DNA of 64,000 nucleotides from Thermodesulfobium acidiphilum (GTDB lineage: Bacteria > Thermodesulfobiota > Thermodesulfobiia > Thermodesulfobiales > Thermodesulfobiaceae). Position numbers and translations under genes: made by a program. A model generated the notes under the pieces. That model was not told the DNA's origin, made no database searches, and was given only the letters and a program-made list of their open reading frames with translations. This document shows, one piece after another, positions 60,946 to 64,000 of this stretch; the first letter of the stretch is position 1; every line of letters begins with the position of its first letter. Where the stretch lies: NCBI RefSeq assembly GCF_003057965.1, contig NZ_CP020921.1, positions 755,001 to 819,000 on the forward strand, given 5' to 3'.

Positions 60946-62064
60946 ATGTCGGGAAAAGACTTTAACGATGAAATGATTTTGCATCAATCTTTTATGAAAA
61001 AGGCTTTAGATCTTGCATTAAATGGCAGATATTATACATCTCCCAATCCGATGGTGGGCTGTGTTGTTGTAAAGAACAAAAAAATTATTTCGCAGGGCTT
61101 TCACAGAGCTTACGGTGAACTACATGCTGAAGCAAATGCTTTAAAACCTAAAGATATAGATTTTAGTGGTGCTGATTTATATGTTACTTTGGAACCATGT
61201 CTTCATTATGGTAAAACTCCATCTTGTACTTCAAAAATAATTTCTTCCGGGATAAAAAGAGTGTTTATAGCCACGCTTGACCCGAATCCTAAAATGAACG
61301 GAAAATCCGTTGAAATACTAAAATATGCTGGCATAGAAGTCTATACAGGTATCTTAGAAAAAGAAGCCAGGTTTATTAATAGACACTTTTTTAAGGCAAT
61401 GGAAAAATCAATGCCATGGTTGATATATAAGTGTGCCATGACTTTAGACGGTAAAACTGCAGACCATAATTTTAAAAGTAAATATATATCTTCTGTTAAA
61501 TCAAGAAAATATGTTCATGAGCTTCGGGCTGAATGTGATGCAATTATAATTGGTTATAGGACTGCAATCTTCGATGATCCACTTTTAAATATAAGACTGA
61601 AGGGAGTACAAAAGAAGATTAATAGAATAATAATAGACCCAAAGGCTGCACTTCCAAAAGATTTATTGGTTTTTAATACCCCTAATGAGGGCAATACAAT
61701 TCTTGTGATCCAAAAAGGTTTTAGAAATAAGGTTACAGATCAAATAGAAAGTCAGGGTGTAGAAATACTTGAAATAGAAGAAAAAAGTTTTTATATCGAA
61801 CTAATGAAAGAATTGTTTAAAAAAAACCTTATAAAAATTTTACTTGAAGGAGGAGGCACCCTTGCCTGTCATATGTTGAAAAATAGATTGATTGACGAAT
61901 TAAACTTTTTCATTGCTCCAAAGATTTTGGGTGGAAAAAATTCACCTACACCTTTTTCAGGAGTAGGATTTGAGATTGATCAGAATACTGTTGTGCTGGA
62001 TTCGTTGAGGACAAAGAAAATAGGCAATGACATTCTGATAACATCCCTTATAAAATATAATTAA
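60946..62064 (+). CDS. ribD: bifunctional riboflavin deaminase-reductase RibD
   Basis: 372 residues. The deaminase half (1-145) has the zinc site HAEANAL and EPCLHYGKTPSC. The reductase half begins at WLIYKCAMTLDGKTADHNFKSKYISS and ends with LLEGGGTLACHMLKNRLIDELNFFIAPKILGG. It runs steps 2 and 3 of riboflavin synthesis from GTP. The usual neighbours ribE, ribBA and ribH are not next to it; nadE follows instead. GGGGGTAGAAGG precedes the ATG. No FMN riboswitch is seen in the 41-nt gap. Confidence 0.95.
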   Translation: MSGKDFNDEMILHQSFMKKALDLALNGRYYTSPNPMVGCVVVKNKKIISQGFHRAYGELHAEANALKPKDIDFSGADLYVTLEPCLHYGKTPSCTSKIISSGIKRVFIATLDPNPKMNGKSVEILKYAGIEVYTGILEKEARFINRHFFKAMEKSMPWLIYKCAMTLDGKTADHNFKSKYISSVKSRKYVHELRAECDAIIIGYRTAIFDDPLLNIRLKGVQKKINRIIIDPKAALPKDLLVFNTPNEGNTILVIQKGFRNKVTDQIESQGVEILEIEEKSFYIELMKELFKKNLIKILLEGGGTLACHMLKNRLIDELNFFIAPKILGGKNSPTPFSGVGFEIDQNTVVLDSLRTKKIGNDILITSLIKYN

Positions 62065-62116
62065 TTATGAAAAAAAGTTTTGAGTTAATAGTAGGTATTG
62101 AAAATGGAGGAAAATA

Positions 62117-63775
62117 TTGAAGATAGTTATTGGTCAAGTTAATCCTACTATTGGAGATTTTGAATACAATTTTAAATTAATAAAGAATACCTATAAAAAG
62201 GGAATAGAATTTGCTGCTGATCTTGTAGTATTGCCTGAAATGGTAATAACGGGTTATCCACCTAAGGATTTATTAGAAAGGGACAATTTTTGCAAAAGGG
62301 CTTTCGAATATAACGAACTAATCGTTGATCTCACTGAAGATATTCCAATCCTTTTTGGTTCTATTCAAAAAAACGATAAAATAGGCAGAAAAATTTATAA
62401 TGTAGGGATTTTGGCTAAAAATAAAAAGATTGTAGGTTGTGCAAGGAAGATTTTGTTACCATACTATGATGTATTTGATGAAACAAGATACTTTGAACCT
62501 GGAGATAGCCCATTTTTTATAAATATAGCAAATAAAAATATTCTTATAACAATTTGTGAAGATTTATGGGGTTTGGGAGAGGGTGGATGTCTATACGGCA
62601 AAAATCCTATTAAAGATGTATTATGTAGAAATAAAGATAAACAGAAAATTGATTTAGCAATTAATATATCTGCATCACCATATCACTATATGAAGTTTAA
62701 TCAAAGAAAAGAAATTTTTTCAAATATTGCTAAAGAATTTGAATTTGACTTGCTCTATGTAAATTGTGTTGGAGCAAATGATGAATTAATTTTTGATGGT
62801 GCGAGTTTTTTTATGACGAGTACAGGTCAACTAAAGTTTTTAGCATCATTTTTTGAAGAGAATATTTCATATATAGATACTGACATGTTAAGTTTTGAAA
62901 ATAAATCTTTTGATGATAATTTTGATGTGACTGAACTAATGTATAAGGCTTTGGTATTTGGTTTAAAGGAGTATGGGAAGAAGACGCATTTTAACGGAGC
63001 AGTATTGGGACTTAGTGGCGGAATTGATTCTTCATTGACTGCTTGTATAGCATGCGATGCTTTTGGCAATGAAAATGTAATGGGTCTCATAATGAATTCT
63101 CCTTATAACTCAAAAGAAAGTTTAGAAGATGCCTTAGAGCTTTCTAAAAATCTAAATATTAAGTCTGTTATAATTCCAATAGAGCCATTAATGAAATCTT
63201 ATGATGAATCTTTAGCAGATATTTTTAGGGGTTACGATAAAGACGTTACAGAAGAGAACCTTCAAGCACGAATAAGGGGAAACTTACTAATGGCTGTTTC
63301 AAATAAATTCGGAAAAATTTTGTTGAGTACTGGGAATAAGTCTGAAATGGCTGTAGGTTATACGACGTTATATGGCGATTTAACAGGTGGTTTGGCTGTA
63401 ATTTCAGATGTATACAAAGAAGATGTTTACAAAATTGCAAAATGGTTAAATTCCAAGAAAAAAGTTATACCTGAAAGAGTTTTCACAAAAAAACCATCTG
63501 CTGAACTTAGACCTGGGCAATATGATCAAGAGAAATTGCCTCCTTATGAAATCCTGGATAAAATTTTGAAATTATTTATTGAAGAAGCTAAATCAATAAA
63601 TGAAATTGTTTCTTATGGTTTTGATCGAAATACTGTGAGAGAAGTAGTTTCGATGATTGTTAAGAATGAGTATAAAAGAAGACAGGCTCCTCCTACTTTA
63701 AAGGTTACAGGAAAAGCTTTTGGTTATGGCAGGAGATATCCAATAGCAATGAAACCTAAATTAGATGATTTATAA
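62117..63775 (+). CDS. nadE: glutamine-dependent NAD+ synthetase
   Basis: 552 residues in two domains. The N-terminal nitrilase-like glutaminase has the catalytic Glu in LPEMVITGYPPKDLLER, the Lys in ARKILLPYYDVFDE and the Cys in ITICEDLWG. The C-terminal synthetase has the PP-loop LGLSGGIDSSLTACIA, then TGNKSEMAVGYTTLYGD and PSAELRPGQ. It converts deamido-NAD to NAD+ with glutamine as nitrogen source. The start is TTG behind GGAGG. A GTG-started homoserine dehydrogenase gene follows after 19 nt. Confidence 0.96.
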   Translation: MKIVIGQVNPTIGDFEYNFKLIKNTYKKGIEFAADLVVLPEMVITGYPPKDLLERDNFCKRAFEYNELIVDLTEDIPILFGSIQKNDKIGRKIYNVGILAKNKKIVGCARKILLPYYDVFDETRYFEPGDSPFFINIANKNILITICEDLWGLGEGGCLYGKNPIKDVLCRNKDKQKIDLAINISASPYHYMKFNQRKEIFSNIAKEFEFDLLYVNCVGANDELIFDGASFFMTSTGQLKFLASFFEENISYIDTDMLSFENKSFDDNFDVTELMYKALVFGLKEYGKKTHFNGAVLGLSGGIDSSLTACIACDAFGNENVMGLIMNSPYNSKESLEDALELSKNLNIKSVIIPIEPLMKSYDESLADIFRGYDKDVTEENLQARIRGNLLMAVSNKFGKILLSTGNKSEMAVGYTTLYGDLTGGLAVISDVYKEDVYKIAKWLNSKKKVIPERVFTKKPSAELRPGQYDQEKLPPYEILDKILKLFIEEAKSINEIVSYGFDRNTVREVVSMIVKNEYKRRQAPPTLKVTGKAFGYGRRYPIAMKPKLDDL

Positions 63776-63794
63776 AATTTAAGGAGGCTTTTAA

Positions 63795-64000
63795 GTGATT
63801 AAAATAGCTATCTTGGGATTAGGGAATGTAGGAACAAGTGTCTTAAACATTATTAGAAATAATCAAGATCTAATTTATCAAAAAATTGGGGAAAATTTTG
63901 AAATAGTAGGTGCTCTTGTTAGAGATAAAACTAAACATTTAGAAAAAGGGGTATATTTAGCATCTTCTTTTGAAGAAATATTGTCTTTGAGGCCAGATAT
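63795..64000 (+). CDS. hom: homoserine dehydrogenase, N-terminal part (runs off the window)
   Basis: The frame from GTG at 63795 (AAGGAGG 7 nt upstream) reads VIKIAILGLGNVGTSVLNII and then EIVGALVRDKTKHLEKG, the Rossmann N-terminus of homoserine dehydrogenase (IGLLGLGTVGxGV pattern). It is open to the last base of the window. Only about 68 residues are visible, so the assignment rests on the nucleotide-binding region and its order. The enzyme makes homoserine for threonine and methionine. It is probably co-transcribed with nadE. Confidence 0.8.
   Translation, partial: MIKIAILGLGNVGTSVLNIIRNNQDLIYQKIGENFEIVGALVRDKTKHLEKGVYLASSFEEILSLRPD

Overview
The window is strongly AT-rich chromosomal DNA from an anaerobic, probably thermophilic, diderm bacterium. 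The outer membrane is implied by a TolC-type channel with RND adaptor and pump genes. Anaerobic metabolism is implied by a tungsten-type aldehyde:ferredoxin oxidoreductase with a four-cluster ferredoxin and by formate-tetrahydrofolate ligase. Many start codons are TTG or GTG behind good Shine-Dalgarno sequences. The mix resembles the Thermodesulfobium lineage, but that is recollection of gene content and was not tested.

Layout. 1-1.6 kb: 3' part of 23S rRNA, then 5S rRNA. 1.7-3.7 kb: NAGPA-fold exoprotein and a membrane-anchored propeller-like protein. 3.7-13.4 kb (minus strand): TDT/SLAC1 channel; cytochrome b5/DUF2231 protein, ferredoxin and AOR; CbiMQO-type Ni/Co ECF transporter; a decayed OpuB-type osmoprotectant ABC locus; NCS2 permease. 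13.5-16 kb: tRNA-Arg(CCU) and three type IV prepilin-like genes, the last with a large beta-helix-like domain. 16-18.8 kb: aminotransferase and a two-receiver GGDEF protein that appears to start with CTG. 19.2-27.5 kb: TolC, adaptor, RND pump, DUF2892 protein, a fusion of two degenerate enzyme domains, nitroreductase. 27.5-33.8 kb: orphan DppD/DppF ATPases, then on the minus strand HD-GYP, HAD phosphatase, TPR protein, FAH-family protein and a MerR-like regulator.

34-46.5 kb is an amino-acid/peptide block (glutamate dehydrogenase family, M20 dipeptidase, OPT transporter with a PqqD-like and a membrane-anchored winged-helix-like protein, branched-chain aminotransferase), followed by AddAB. 46.5-53 kb is looser: a MORN-repeat pseudogene, Bcp peroxiredoxin, acetyl-CoA synthetase, a hotdog thioesterase, a decayed IS21-family element with both ends preserved, a Cys-rich 68-residue protein and an unknown 190-residue protein. 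53-64 kb: fhs, an MFS exporter, a DUF996 protein, then a dense housekeeping run def-fmt-rsmB-rlmN-ribD-nadE and the start of a homoserine dehydrogenase gene.

How it fits together. Aldehyde oxidation (AOR), acetate activation (Acs), C1 metabolism (Fhs) and amino-acid turnover (GDH, IlvE, aminotransferase, dipeptidase, OPT) fit an anaerobe using organic and amino acids. GGDEF and HD-GYP proteins indicate cyclic-di-GMP signalling, which may relate to the pilin genes. I found no CRISPR array and no clearly new multi-gene system. The best candidates for novelty are the double pseudoenzyme behind the RND pump, the OPT/PqqD/winged-helix trio, the CTG-initiated GGDEF gene, and several strong operator-like dyads (AOR operon, cbi operon, acs/bcp, fhs).
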